From Ruminococcus sp. (GTDB taxonomy: Bacteria; Bacillota; Clostridia; Oscillospirales; Acutalibacteraceae), in assembly GCA_017405065.1 (NCBI GenBank), contig JAFRBD010000089.1:1-63299 (forward strand): a DNA stretch of 63,299 nt, in the 5' to 3' direction. Under the pieces are notes generated by a model. It was not told the DNA's origin and searched no databases. It saw only the letters and a list, made by a program, of their open reading frames with translations. This document shows positions 15,341-23,246 of the stretch, piece by piece; position 1 is the first letter of the stretch, and each line of letters starts with the position of its first letter. The translations under genes were made by a program, and so were the position numbers.

Positions 15341-15940
15341 TCAGGTGGACGCCGGAGTACCGACAGATACGTAGATCTCGAAGGGAACAGTGTCCTGCGC
15401 GTCCATCGAGAAGTGGGAAGTGAACTCAAACGCAAACTGACCTTTTGCTTTGTCGCCAGTCTGGAGCTGGAAACCGCCGGTTGACAGTGTATTCATCATG
15501 TGAATAGCTACGAAGCCGGCTTTCTGCGCGCTCTGGCCGGTGCCGTCTTCGTTCACGTTGGAATAGTCGCCCACAAGCCACAGGTCCTTAAAGTCAGCGG
15601 CAGCAAGATCCCTGCGCGGGGTAATCTTAGTAGACGCCACATCAGCCGCGGCAGCCAGACGCGCAGCGAGAGAAGCGGAGATTGCGACAAAAGTGCCGGT
15701 GCACTTAACCTCCCAGTCGTCCAGCTTCTTCAGCTCCTTAGTGTTCTTCGGGCAGTTGTCGATATCCTCACCGAAGTCGATAAACGACGGGGTGGCAGTG
15801 AAGTTGATACCACCGCTCGTGGCGGCGAGAATATTCGCATCGACGACAGCAGGAGAAGTGGGGTCGAACGTAGAAAGCAGGACCCCAGCGTTCATCTGCA
15901 GCGTCTGAAAGGTATTCTCAGGTATTTTAGTGTATTTCAT
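15341..15940 (-). CDS. Major tail tube protein
   Basis: 199 residues from MKYTKIPENTFQTLQMNAGV; the longer upstream reading is rejected because it overlaps the previous gene without purpose. Contains LLSTFDPTSP, GINFTATPSFIDFGEDIDNC and a beta-rich C-terminus (FAFEFTSHFSMDAQDTVPFE) typical of siphovirus tail tube proteins. It polymerises into the tail tube. Followed by the tail chaperones, the usual gene order. Confidence 0.8.
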   Translation of the reverse strand: MKYTKIPENTFQTLQMNAGVLLSTFDPTSPAVVDANILAATSGGINFTATPSFIDFGEDIDNCPKNTKELKKLDDWEVKCTGTFVAISASLAARLAAAADVASTKITPRRDLAAADFKDLWLVGDYSNVNEDGTGQSAQKAGFVAIHMMNTLSTGGFQLQTGDKAKGQFAFEFTSHFSMDAQDTVPFEIYVSVGTPAST

Positions 15941-15954
15941 GCGATATGTCCTTT

Positions 15955-16356
15955 CTACGCAGAAAGATATTCTACGTTGATATTGATGTGAATTCTGCGG
16001 AGGTCGTACCCGCCTGCAGAAGAAACGTCTTGCGCGTCCATGCGCTGTGAGAACGGCGCGCCGCGGGTAATCCAAAGCGCGCCGTCATCATATGGAACGA
16101 TTTTACCGCCACGGCCTATACCGGCGTTAATCAGCTTAGCAAGCTGCGTAATACGGTCCCATGCCGTAGAGCGGTCCCAGATGTCAGCGCCGATCGAAAC
16201 TGCGTTATCGAAAGAATCCGTCGCTACTTCATATGAAATGTACGGATAGTCGATCTCAAGCTCTTCGATTGTCTTATTATCATACGCGCTTTGTTCGTCA
16301 ATTGCAGCGACGCCGAAAGATGACCAAAAGCTATGAAGGGCCTGTACGTTATCCAT
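15955..16356 (-). CDS. Tail terminator / tail completion-type protein
   Basis: 133 residues (MDNVQALHSFWSSFGVAAID) with IDYPYISYEVATDSF and GGYDLRRIHININVEYLSA. It occupies the position of the tail terminator between head closure and tail tube. I infer this role from gene order; sequence similarity is weak. It overlaps the preceding gene by 8 bp. Confidence 0.6.
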   Translation of the reverse strand: MDNVQALHSFWSSFGVAAIDEQSAYDNKTIEELEIDYPYISYEVATDSFDNAVSIGADIWDRSTAWDRITQLAKLINAGIGRGGKIVPYDDGALWITRGAPFSQRMDAQDVSSAGGYDLRRIHININVEYLSA

Positions 16357-16702
16357 GTGGCAGCTCCCATTCTTCCGCGGTCACTTGTCTCATGTTAAGC
16401 GTGGCGGAGGCCGGCGTTTTCTTATCGTCGCCGTCGGACGTGATACGAAATATCTTTCCGTCGTGTGCTCGGCGAAAAACGTCGTGGTACTGCAGATTGA
16501 CCGTTTTAGAGGTCGTAACGGTATATAAACTCGTTACGCCCTGAACGCCGGCGGCTCTGGCTTGCATCGAGGAGTCAAAGACGATCGCTGCGTTAAACTC
16601 CGCGCCGTCGACATACGTCGAGACATACCCACCGTACCCGTCGGACTGCGTGCGCTTATCAAGCATTACGCATTTTTCCATGGCGTCAGATAAAAGACTC
16701 AT
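16349..16702 (-). CDS. Head closure / head-tail joining-type protein
   Basis: 117 residues from MSLLSDAMEKCVMLDKRTQS; this start overlaps the stop of the previous gene (ATGA) and is preferred to the ORF start further upstream. Middle beta stretches (EFNAAIVFDSSMQARAAGVQ, YHDVFRRAHDGKIFRITSDG) match head-tail joining proteins. Role by position and fold-like pattern. Confidence 0.65.
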   Translation of the reverse strand: MSLLSDAMEKCVMLDKRTQSDGYGGYVSTYVDGAEFNAAIVFDSSMQARAAGVQGVTSLYTVTTSKTVNLQYHDVFRRAHDGKIFRITSDGDDKKTPASATLNMRQVTAEEWELPHG

Positions 16703-17124
16703 AGCTTCCTCCACATATTCAGCCTGGACGCAAAAGCAGTAATCCAAGAGACGCCGCTGCCCTGAGAGCTTCCCGCCCCGCTCTTACTGTAAGAGTAGCC
16801 GCCGAAACTCTCAGAATTGAACGGAGACATCGCGGAGCTATCCACAGCCTCATATTTAGCCCGCCATTCGGCGATCTCTGCCGCCAGGTTAATAACAGGC
16901 TTCGGAATAGAAAGAGCCCATACGGCGCCTTCAAACTCCTCTGAGGGCAAATCAGCGGCGGGGTACTGATGTACCCCGTCGCTGAAGACACTGCCCATGA
17001 CGCGAAAATACTGTCCGTCCTGCAGAAAGTCGGCGGTGATATTGCCGTTTTCGATCGTGAACGTACCGGTATGCCTTTCGCGGTCGAACCAGTTATGAAG
17101 TTCCTGGCAAAGCTCGGTAAGCAT
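16699..17124 (-). CDS. Head-tail connector-type protein
   Basis: 141 residues (MLTELCQELHNWFDRERHTG), with helical middle and Ser/Gly-rich C-terminal part (FGGYSYSKSGAGSSQGSG). It lies directly after the capsid gene, where the connector usually is. No catalytic motif. Assigned by order. Confidence 0.55.
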   Translation of the reverse strand: MLTELCQELHNWFDRERHTGTFTIENGNITADFLQDGQYFRVMGSVFSDGVHQYPAADLPSEEFEGAVWALSIPKPVINLAAEIAEWRAKYEAVDSSAMSPFNSESFGGYSYSKSGAGSSQGSGVSWITAFASRLNMWRKL

Positions 17125-17144
17125 TTATACCGCCTCCTTTACGA

Positions 17145-18356
17145 TCAGGTCTTCGCAGTAACGGTGCCGGTCGCGGAAGCGATCGCCTGACCAGAGCCGT
17201 TGACCTCGACGAGACGATACTTATGGCCGTTCGTGGTGGCAACGACCTGGTCGTCTACGACTTCGGTCCAACCCGTCGGGTCGAACTGCGCAAGATAGGT
17301 CGCATCGGCGGGCGCCGTACTGGCCTGAGCCTTGAAGTAGAACTTGCCGCCAGCGACGTCCGGATCGGGAACGGTCAGCTGGGAATCACCAGCAGAGCCG
17401 GCCGAATAGGCAGCAGTGGAAAAGCCGGAGATACTGCCCATGGAGCCACCGGCCGCCACGACATCGACGATGGCGATGCCGTCCAGGTACTCAGCCCAGA
17501 GAGCCATGCCCATAAGAGCGAAGCTCTCGCCCACGGCGGTGCTGTAGTTGCCGTTGGCGTGGAAACCGATCAGGTTGGTCTCGCCCTCGACGGCGTAGTT
17601 CAGGCCGAGGCGGGCAAACTCGCTGTCGCCCGGATCGATATAGTAGAGGTCGATGTTCTCGACGGGCAGAGCCACGACACGGCCGCGCTTGATGTCAGGA
17701 TCGGACATGAGAAACAGCACGCTGTAGCCCATGAAGTTCTTGACGTAGGTGAGGCCGTATTCGGTCTGCGTAGTGATGGACGCGGCGCCGAGGTAGTCGT
17801 GGAAGTCCAGAACGTTGCAGAAGCCGACCACCTGGGTGATGGTCTTACGCATCTTCTGGAACTTGTCGATGACCAGGCCCTTCGCGACAGCGAGTGCCAT
17901 CTGGAAGGTCGTCTGATTGTTGGTCAGCGCGCCGGTATTGAGGAAGGCATAGAAACGAGAGAGGACGTTGCTCTGAAGCTCGTTCAGGAAAGCATCGTCG
18001 GTCTTTTCAATGGCGATCGCGGCGCCGTACTTGGCGACGTCCTCGATCGGGACGGCCTTCGCATACTTTTCGATGCTCAGGTCAGACATAGCGGCCTGAG
18101 TAACGGTAGCCTTGCTGTAAGGAATCACCTTACCGGGGCCGACGTTACCGCTCTCCAGGGCCACGGAAGCGGTATAGGAGATCAGCTTAGAGCCGGGGGC
18201 CTTGCGGATCGGGCGCATAATGCCCAGAATATCGCGAAGGGCCTGCCAGTTCTTGGTAAAACGGGAAACGAAGTCGATTTCACGCTCGGTCACACCGGAA
18301 TACACATTCGGCAGAGAATCGCGAGCGTTGCTGAAAGATTCAACATTAGAAGGCAT
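17145..18356 (-). CDS. Major capsid protein with C-terminal extra domain
   Basis: 403 residues. The N-terminal part (FSNARDSLPNVYSGVTEREI, DFVSRFTKNWQALRDILGIM) and the central shell region (IPYSKATVTQAAMSDLSIEK) are capsid-like. The last about 90 residues are Gly/Ala/Thr-rich with beta-sandwich character (DSQLTVPDPDVAGGKFYFKA), likely a surface decoration domain. It follows the scaffold gene, as in most siphoviruses. A strong AAAGGATAA ribosome site precedes it. Confidence 0.85.
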   Translation of the reverse strand: MPSNVESFSNARDSLPNVYSGVTEREIDFVSRFTKNWQALRDILGIMRPIRKAPGSKLISYTASVALESGNVGPGKVIPYSKATVTQAAMSDLSIEKYAKAVPIEDVAKYGAAIAIEKTDDAFLNELQSNVLSRFYAFLNTGALTNNQTTFQMALAVAKGLVIDKFQKMRKTITQVVGFCNVLDFHDYLGAASITTQTEYGLTYVKNFMGYSVLFLMSDPDIKRGRVVALPVENIDLYYIDPGDSEFARLGLNYAVEGETNLIGFHANGNYSTAVGESFALMGMALWAEYLDGIAIVDVVAAGGSMGSISGFSTAAYSAGSAGDSQLTVPDPDVAGGKFYFKAQASTAPADATYLAQFDPTGWTEVVDDQVVATTNGHKYRLVEVNGSGQAIASATGTVTAKT

Positions 18357-18362
18357 AGCTTG

Positions 18363-18956
18363 TTATCCTTTCTGCTGCTGTGCAGCTAAAAAATCACGCC
18401 AGGCGGCTTGCCGCTCTGTCGTGTCTTTGATGGCAAGGATCTCGTCTTTAGTCTTGACGGCCTTGCCGCCGTCATTATTGGGCGGTTTCGAAACGTCCGC
18501 GCCCTCTTTGGAGGCCTTCGTAATATACTCAGGCCATTCTTCTTTCAAGCTCTTAATAAGAGCTTTGCCGTCCTTCACTTCGCCTTTATCGTCCAGGTCG
18601 AAGGAAGAAAGATCGGAATATTTGACCGCTTTCGCGATCCCAGCCTCCGAGAGGCCGGCGTCTTTTGCGACCTTCGCCAGCGCCGCCCGCTTAGCAGCGT
18701 CGCTTTCCTTCTTCTGAACATCGGCTTTGTAGTCGTCATACTCCTTCTTGAGCTTGTCGTAGTCGCCGCTGTTCTTTGCGGACTCCTTCAGCTGATCGTA
18801 GTCCGACTTTACTTTGTCGTACCCGTCAGCTTTGGATTTGTAGCCGTCACGCTCTTTCTTCAGCGCGTCGACGGTCTCGGTATGGGCCTCGATGATAGAC
18901 GTAATCTTGTCCTCCTCAAGTCCCATGCTTTTGAGCATTGCTCTGGTAAGTGCCAT
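18363..18956 (-). CDS. Phage scaffold protein (GP20 type)
   Basis: 197 residues, almost all helix. The coiled-coil N-terminal half is rich in Lys/Asp/Glu (KKERDGYKSKADGYDKVKSD), and the C-terminal half has KDGKALIKSLKEEWPEYITK. This is the pattern of the phage minor structural GP20 / scaffold family. It guides capsid assembly. The ATG has GGAAAG upstream. A tRNA-like RNA and two terminators lie directly in front of it. Confidence 0.8.
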   Translation of the reverse strand: MALTRAMLKSMGLEEDKITSIIEAHTETVDALKKERDGYKSKADGYDKVKSDYDQLKESAKNSGDYDKLKKEYDDYKADVQKKESDAAKRAALAKVAKDAGLSEAGIAKAVKYSDLSSFDLDDKGEVKDGKALIKSLKEEWPEYITKASKEGADVSKPPNNDGGKAVKTKDEILAIKDTTERQAAWRDFLAAQQQKG

Positions 18957-19007
18957 GACACTATCTTCCTTTCCTTTGTGGGCTGTTCTTCGCCCCGATA
19001 GTTATAT

Positions 19008-19033
19008 AAAAACCGCTTTGCTTCGCGGTTTTT
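19008..19033 (-). terminator. Hairpin/terminator before scaffold (near copy)
   Basis: Stem AAAAACCGC / GCGGTTTTT with 8-nt loop; on the minus strand it ends in TTTTT. It is the second of two hairpins between the tRNA-like element and the scaffold gene. Confidence 0.75.
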
Positions 19034-19043
19034 ACCAATGAAA

Positions 19044-19073
19044 AAGGCAACCCGTATTACTACGGATTGCCTT
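19044..19073 (-). terminator. Hairpin/terminator directly after the tRNA-like RNA
   Basis: Stem AAGGCAA-CCGTA / TACGG-TTGCCTT with one mismatch (C/A), loop TTAC; on the minus strand followed by TTTTTC. It lies 11 bp after the 3' end of the tRNA-like element. Confidence 0.75.
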
Positions 19074-19083
19074 ACATTATTTT

Positions 19084-19197
19084 CAGCGCCGGCCAGAGTT
19101 GAACTGGCATATAGGACCACCGCTATCCACGCCGAGTCGAACGGCTTTTAGTCCTCGTACCCTCTAACGACTGCTTTACCTGTTAAGCTACAGCGCT
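19084..19197 (-). ncRNA. tRNA-like structured RNA upstream of scaffold gene
   Basis: The minus strand folds with acceptor-like stem AGCGCTG / CGGCGCT (7 bp with one wobble), D-arm-like GCTT/AAGC with loop AACAGGTA, and a perfect T-arm GCCAG / CTGGC with loop TTCAACT. Between D-arm and T-arm lie about 60 nt with further hairpins (GCCG TTCGACT CGGC; AGGAC/GTCCT), too long for a normal tRNA. No CCA is encoded. The position upstream of a GP20 gene brings to mind the GP20-associated RNA motifs reported by the Weinberg group (from memory, not checked). Confidence 0.65.
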
Positions 19198-19203
19198 GTT
19201 TTA

Positions 19204-19614
19204 TTAACTACCGCGTAACGCGCGCCGGAGAATTTCTTTGTACTCGTTTACAAAGTTCGCGGCCGCATTTTTAATCATGTGAATCGGGCTGACGCCTCGT
19301 GTCCAATGCCACTCGCCGTCGGTGCCTTGATAGGCCCAAGGCGTTTTTCGCCCACCAGCTATATAAATACCGGTACCCAGCTCATGAAAAATGGCGTATT
19401 TGGTATTTGTCCCAATATAGCAGACTTTATTCATGACTGCATGAGAAATACTGTTTCTTAAAGCGCCGGTATCTACGCGGCTTGCTTCCGTGACGATCTG
19501 CTTTGCATGGCTGACTGCTTGATTTCCTACCGCTTCCAGGCCCGCTTTTGCTTGCGATTCGAAAGCTCTAAGAACTTCAGAAGAATTATCTGTGATTTTG
19601 AAGGTTACAGACAT
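19204..19614 (-). CDS. HK97-gp10-like tail/head completion protein
   Basis: 136 residues. The helical start (VLRAFESQAKAGLEAVGNQAVS) and SRVDTGALRNSISHAVM, GTNTKYAIFHELGTG are signatures of the HK97 gp10-like family. These take part in tail or head completion. Its position before the scaffold gene, instead of after the capsid, is less usual. Next in transcription is the tRNA-like RNA. Confidence 0.8.
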   Translation of the reverse strand: MSVTFKITDNSSEVLRAFESQAKAGLEAVGNQAVSHAKQIVTEASRVDTGALRNSISHAVMNKVCYIGTNTKYAIFHELGTGIYIAGGRKTPWAYQGTDGEWHWTRGVSPIHMIKNAAANFVNEYKEILRRALRGS

Positions 19615-19616
19615 AG

Positions 19617-19880
19617 CTATTCGCCCTCAAAAAGAAACTCTTTTGTATATTCGGTCTCGACAGCGACAAGCTCGCCGTTTTTTTCCCGAATAATAAGCGT
19701 CGGAAGCATAAGCGTCTCCGTATCATGCGCTAAATCCGGCTTGTCGGGCTCAACACATAAAAGCGCTTCTTCGCCAATTGCGCAAAGCTGCTTGTCGGCT
19801 TTTTCAAAAGGAATTCCGTTTTTCTGACAAAACTCACGCAAAAAATCAAGTATTCTTTTTTCCGAGAGCATTGCCGTCAT
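19617..19880 (-). CDS. Small phage protein, 87 aa
   Basis: 87 residues (MTAMLSEKRILDFLREFCQK) with acidic C-terminus (EYTKEFLFEGE). Its start overlaps the stop of the minor head gene by 4 bp. No family recognised; probably accessory to the head genes. Confidence 0.6.
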   Translation of the reverse strand: MTAMLSEKRILDFLREFCQKNGIPFEKADKQLCAIGEEALLCVEPDKPDLAHDTETLMLPTLIIREKNGELVAVETEYTKEFLFEGE

Positions 19881-21439
19881 CTCCCTCTGATAATAGTCCA
19901 GTTTCCAGACACGTCGAATAAAGTCGTTTGATTTTGCCCAAAAAGCTTCATAATATAGATGTCAAATGGAGACGGAACAAGCCCGCCGACAACGTGAACG
20001 TGACCACTCCAGCGCCATCCGTCATCCCTATATTGCTTCGCGGTTATACCGTTGATCGCGTCGACGCTTTTTGTCGTGCCGCGGATAAGCATTCTCTCTC
20101 CGCGCCTCGTAAGAAGCGCGAATTCGACTCCTTCATGAGCAGCAAGAGCGCACATATCACGAAAGCTTACTTCATTTTTCTTTATTATAACGTAGTCTCT
20201 ATTGCTTTGTAAATAAGAAAGCAGCGCGTTTTGCCGATTATTAAGCGGTGCGCCGCCTATTACAGCACCAGGCTTTCCGAAAGCAGTATTTCGGGAGCTT
20301 ACTACACGATTTTTGCTAGCCAGCGACTTAAGATTATTCCATGCAGTAGAATCAAAATACTTAATTCTTTGAAACTCTGAATACGAACGCGGCGCGTCTT
20401 TGCCAAGTAGCCTTTGATATTCCTTAAATTGGGCGCGGTCTGCTGCTGTATTAGGAACTGCTTTCGCCTGTTGCCATTCTTCGAAAGACATATCGCCCAT
20501 TTTAGGCGAGCTTTTAATTGTTTCTCCTTCAAAACCTTTAACCCAAGAGAGCAACGTGCAGCGGCAATTCCAAATTTCACTTTGCGGCGCGTCGGAAGAG
20601 CCAGACGTACAATCGGCCGGCCACATGATCTTGAAGCCGTCTGGCGTGTGGAACGGCTTATCGACGGTCGTACGCTGCCCGTGCATAAGACGGTGATCAT
20701 GGCGCGTTCTGCCGTCAAGCGTCGTCTGCCATTCGATCGTAAGATCTACGCCGAGCCTGGACGCCCGTCTGAACGCCTGATATCGTCCTGCGTTTTGCGC
20801 GGCAGTCGTCATCGTCCGGGCGTAGCGGACGGCGTTGTTGTAGTCCATCTGCGCGACGGATTGAAGCCGCTTTGCCACTTGATACGCTCCCTCGCCCTGG
20901 AGAACGCCTTGGAGTACCGCGCTCTGAATATGGCGGGCGTTCCATTGGAGGTCTTTATTCTCTGCAATCCGCGTGGCTTTCGCCGTAGACGGCCTCGGCA
21001 TGAGCTGAAGATCCGTTTCGCGCATCAAGAGCTCGGCGGTGTCGTGATCGTACAGCTGGAAGCCTGTGTCGATCTTGCCGCCGTGTTCCAGGTCGTAAGT
21101 GCCATAATTCATGTTCAGCGCGTACACGTCCGGCATACCGTCCCGGGTTATCCCGAGCGCAATCTGATCAGCGCGCTGGAAGTCCGCGGCGAGACCGTCG
21201 CGCATCATTTCCCACTCTTTTCCCATCATCTTATGACGGAAAGCCCAGTCTTTGTATTCCTTCTGGGAAATGATGCCGTCCCGGAGGAGGTCTTGCTGTC
21301 GCTTGTCCTCCTCCTCAAACTTTTTCATCCAGGCGGCGAGTTTCTTTTCCACGTCGGCCAGCGCACGACTGTATTCAGCTTTCACGCGCTCTTCGAGCTC
21401 TTTGAGTATGTCCTCGGTCAGTTCGTGGCCTCTGTCCAT
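19877..21439 (-). CDS. MuF-like minor head protein with C-terminal JAMM-like domain
   Basis: 520 residues. The first about 300 residues are a phage Mu F / SPP1 gp7-like minor head domain, ending in a Cys/His cluster (WPADCTSG, EIWNCRCTLL). The C-terminal about 120 residues contain HEGVEFALL and SGHVHVVGGLVPSPFDIYIM. The latter has His-x-His, seven residues, Ser, two residues, Asp, the spacing of the JAMM metalloprotease motif, with an upstream Glu candidate. Virion-borne C-terminal effector domains on MuF proteins are known. Peptidase activity is inference. Confidence 0.8.
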   Translation of the reverse strand: MDRGHELTEDILKELEERVKAEYSRALADVEKKLAAWMKKFEEEDKRQQDLLRDGIISQKEYKDWAFRHKMMGKEWEMMRDGLAADFQRADQIALGITRDGMPDVYALNMNYGTYDLEHGGKIDTGFQLYDHDTAELLMRETDLQLMPRPSTAKATRIAENKDLQWNARHIQSAVLQGVLQGEGAYQVAKRLQSVAQMDYNNAVRYARTMTTAAQNAGRYQAFRRASRLGVDLTIEWQTTLDGRTRHDHRLMHGQRTTVDKPFHTPDGFKIMWPADCTSGSSDAPQSEIWNCRCTLLSWVKGFEGETIKSSPKMGDMSFEEWQQAKAVPNTAADRAQFKEYQRLLGKDAPRSYSEFQRIKYFDSTAWNNLKSLASKNRVVSSRNTAFGKPGAVIGGAPLNNRQNALLSYLQSNRDYVIIKKNEVSFRDMCALAAHEGVEFALLTRRGERMLIRGTTKSVDAINGITAKQYRDDGWRWSGHVHVVGGLVPSPFDIYIMKLFGQNQTTLFDVSGNWTIIRGR

Positions 21440-21505
21440 TTATCACCTCGCAAAGACAAGCGCACCGCCGCCAAGAACGGCAAGTACGATTTCTATGTTG
21501 TTACC

Positions 21506-21802
21506 TCATGAGTCATAAACAGGATAGTCGTTTGCGGACTCTGCAACATACTCACCGCCGCCGCCACCGCCGCCAGACGGAATCTTGTACTTTGTGTCTC
21601 CTACTTGCAGACCTACAAGGTCTGCTTCAGTTCCCGCAAGTGTCGGATTTGCGACAACATTCGTGCCGCCTCCTTTCTGCGCGATCGCATCGAGGTACAT
21701 TTCCTCACGAGTTTTCGGCTCTGGCATATTGCTCGTGTCACCTGTTGCAGCAGCAGCCAGGAACATTTCGCCTCTCGTCAGAGGACTTTCAGGAATAGGC
21801 AT
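21506..21802 (-). CDS. Head fibre-like protein
   Basis: 98 residues from MPIPESPLTRGEMFLAAAAT; an in-frame TTG two codons upstream is rejected for lack of spacing. There are two repeats of the TRGEMFLAAA / TREEMYLDAI type, then NPTLAGTEADLVGLQVGDTK, a stretch seen in phage head fibre proteins, and a Gly-run linker. Likely decorates the capsid. No gene is seen in the 66-bp gap to the minor head gene. Confidence 0.6.
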   Translation of the reverse strand: MPIPESPLTRGEMFLAAAATGDTSNMPEPKTREEMYLDAIAQKGGGTNVVANPTLAGTEADLVGLQVGDTKYKIPSGGGGGGGEYVAESANDYPVYDS

Positions 21803-21816
21803 ATTCAATCATCCTT

Positions 21817-23235
21817 TCATGTCAAAGTGTTACTATGCCGCGTCGCAGTAGCTTTTGCGTCGTCGTCGTTTTCTTCGCCCTCCGGCGTCTCTTCCTCATC
21901 GGGAGTAACGCGGTCAAGCCCCTCGGCGTCGATCTGCTTGTTCATATCTTCGAGCATATCGATGTCGCCATTGATCGTCAGCAGCTTCTCCCGGATATAT
22001 TCCTCCGTGAGGTACTGCGCCTGCATGATGAGCACTTGCGTTTCTTCCTGCTTGTTGATGATCTGGTTGCGCGTGTACATCGGGCTGTCGTCGATACCCG
22101 CAAGCGCGAGAATGCCAGAAATAAATCGCGTGACCTGGCGCTCGATCTTGTCCACCTTGAGGTCGAGCGGAACGTAAGACGCCTGTATGGCCGTCGCACT
22201 CTGATTGCTGGCAGATACCGCCGCGCTGTTAAATGCCTGGAAGTCGTCATATAGGCGATTAACAAGCATATCTATCGTCGTTTTCGTGCCTTCGTAAGGC
22301 GCTTCGATCGTCTGCGCCGTCGCAGTCGCCCCAGCTTCGCCGTCCACATGGGCGACATGAATGGTCTTCAACCGCTCGATGAATTTCGCGTCATCAAGGT
22401 CGTCCATTCCGCCTGCGTTTGAAAGCACCCAATAAATGAGATTGCCCTCATCAACGTTGTTTACCATGTTGGACGAAGCAAGGTCAAGCGCGTCAACCGT
22501 GTTTCTCTTGCCGCGCAGCGCGGATTTGTGCGCTTTATTCGCATAGAGCGGGACAATTGGAAGCGTGACATAATTTTCGCCGTTAACGTCGATAGTTCCG
22601 TCCGCTTCCGAGGCGACCGTGCGAATCACATACGAGCGTTTTTCTTTGAGGATCTGCATATCCTCGCCTTTCCGCTTGATGTACTCCGTAAATCCGTCCG
22701 GCTCGTACAGAGTGCAGCGGAGCGGCTTGCTGGCGTCTAACTGCCACCAGCGAATGCCAGCCATAAGAGAGCCTGTTTCCTCGCCGTAAAGCGGGCAGAA
22801 TTCAGTCGCTTTGAACACGTCGATGTGATCCACGTTCCAAAAGCCGAACGCAGCTCCGCCAATGCGGGCGTATTCGAGCGCGTCCATAACGTCCTCGTCA
22901 AATGTAGCCCCGAGCTTGTCCTTCGTGGCGTCATTGGCAAAGCGGACGCCGTTGCCGAGGAGATAGCCGACTTCCTGATCAATGACCATCGTGAAAAAGC
23001 TGGACGCGATTTTGTGGTTTGCCGTCCACATATCCACGTGCGCTTTTCCTGCCATGTCATACAGGATCTTCTCGTAGCTGTTGATCGTCGGATTCTCGCC
23101 GTTATAATACAGCTCAGCTGCTTGCGCGAACCTATATTCCGGACTTGCCGCGTAATCGTGAATCGCTGCCTGGATAAACGACATACGCTCGACTTCATTT
23201 TCGCCGAGCGCTACCAGATCTTCGTATGTCTTCAT
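21817..23235 (-). CDS. Portal protein (SPP1 gp6-like)
   Basis: 472 residues. It begins MKTYEDLVALGENEVERMSF; later portions read YYNGENPTINSYEKILYDMA, VDQEVGYLLGNGVRF, EYARIGGAAFGFWNVDHIDV and ISGILALAGIDDSP, matching SPP1 gp6-type portals. It forms the dodecameric ring through which DNA is packed. It follows the terminase and precedes the head genes, the normal order. The C-terminus is acidic (EEETPEGEENDDDAKATATR). Confidence 0.88.
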   Translation of the reverse strand: MKTYEDLVALGENEVERMSFIQAAIHDYAASPEYRFAQAAELYYNGENPTINSYEKILYDMAGKAHVDMWTANHKIASSFFTMVIDQEVGYLLGNGVRFANDATKDKLGATFDEDVMDALEYARIGGAAFGFWNVDHIDVFKATEFCPLYGEETGSLMAGIRWWQLDASKPLRCTLYEPDGFTEYIKRKGEDMQILKEKRSYVIRTVASEADGTIDVNGENYVTLPIVPLYANKAHKSALRGKRNTVDALDLASSNMVNNVDEGNLIYWVLSNAGGMDDLDDAKFIERLKTIHVAHVDGEAGATATAQTIEAPYEGTKTTIDMLVNRLYDDFQAFNSAAVSASNQSATAIQASYVPLDLKVDKIERQVTRFISGILALAGIDDSPMYTRNQIINKQEETQVLIMQAQYLTEEYIREKLLTINGDIDMLEDMNKQIDAEGLDRVTPDEEETPEGEENDDDAKATATRHSNTLT

Positions 23236-23246
23236 TCTTTATCTCC

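Noticed and set aside
17223..18389. A 388-codon plus-strand ORF antisense to the capsid gene
   Set aside because: It is the mirror of the capsid gene, lacks any recognisable domain, and the minus-strand product matches phage capsids with correct gene order.
19084..19197. A normal tRNA gene (Ser CGA reading from the interior hairpin)
   Set aside because: The interior is about 25 bases too long even for a long-variable-arm tRNA, the anticodon stem pairs poorly, and no CCA is encoded.
21440..21505. A small hydrophobic ORF between head fibre and minor head genes
   Set aside because: It would need an ATA start and has no ribosome site.
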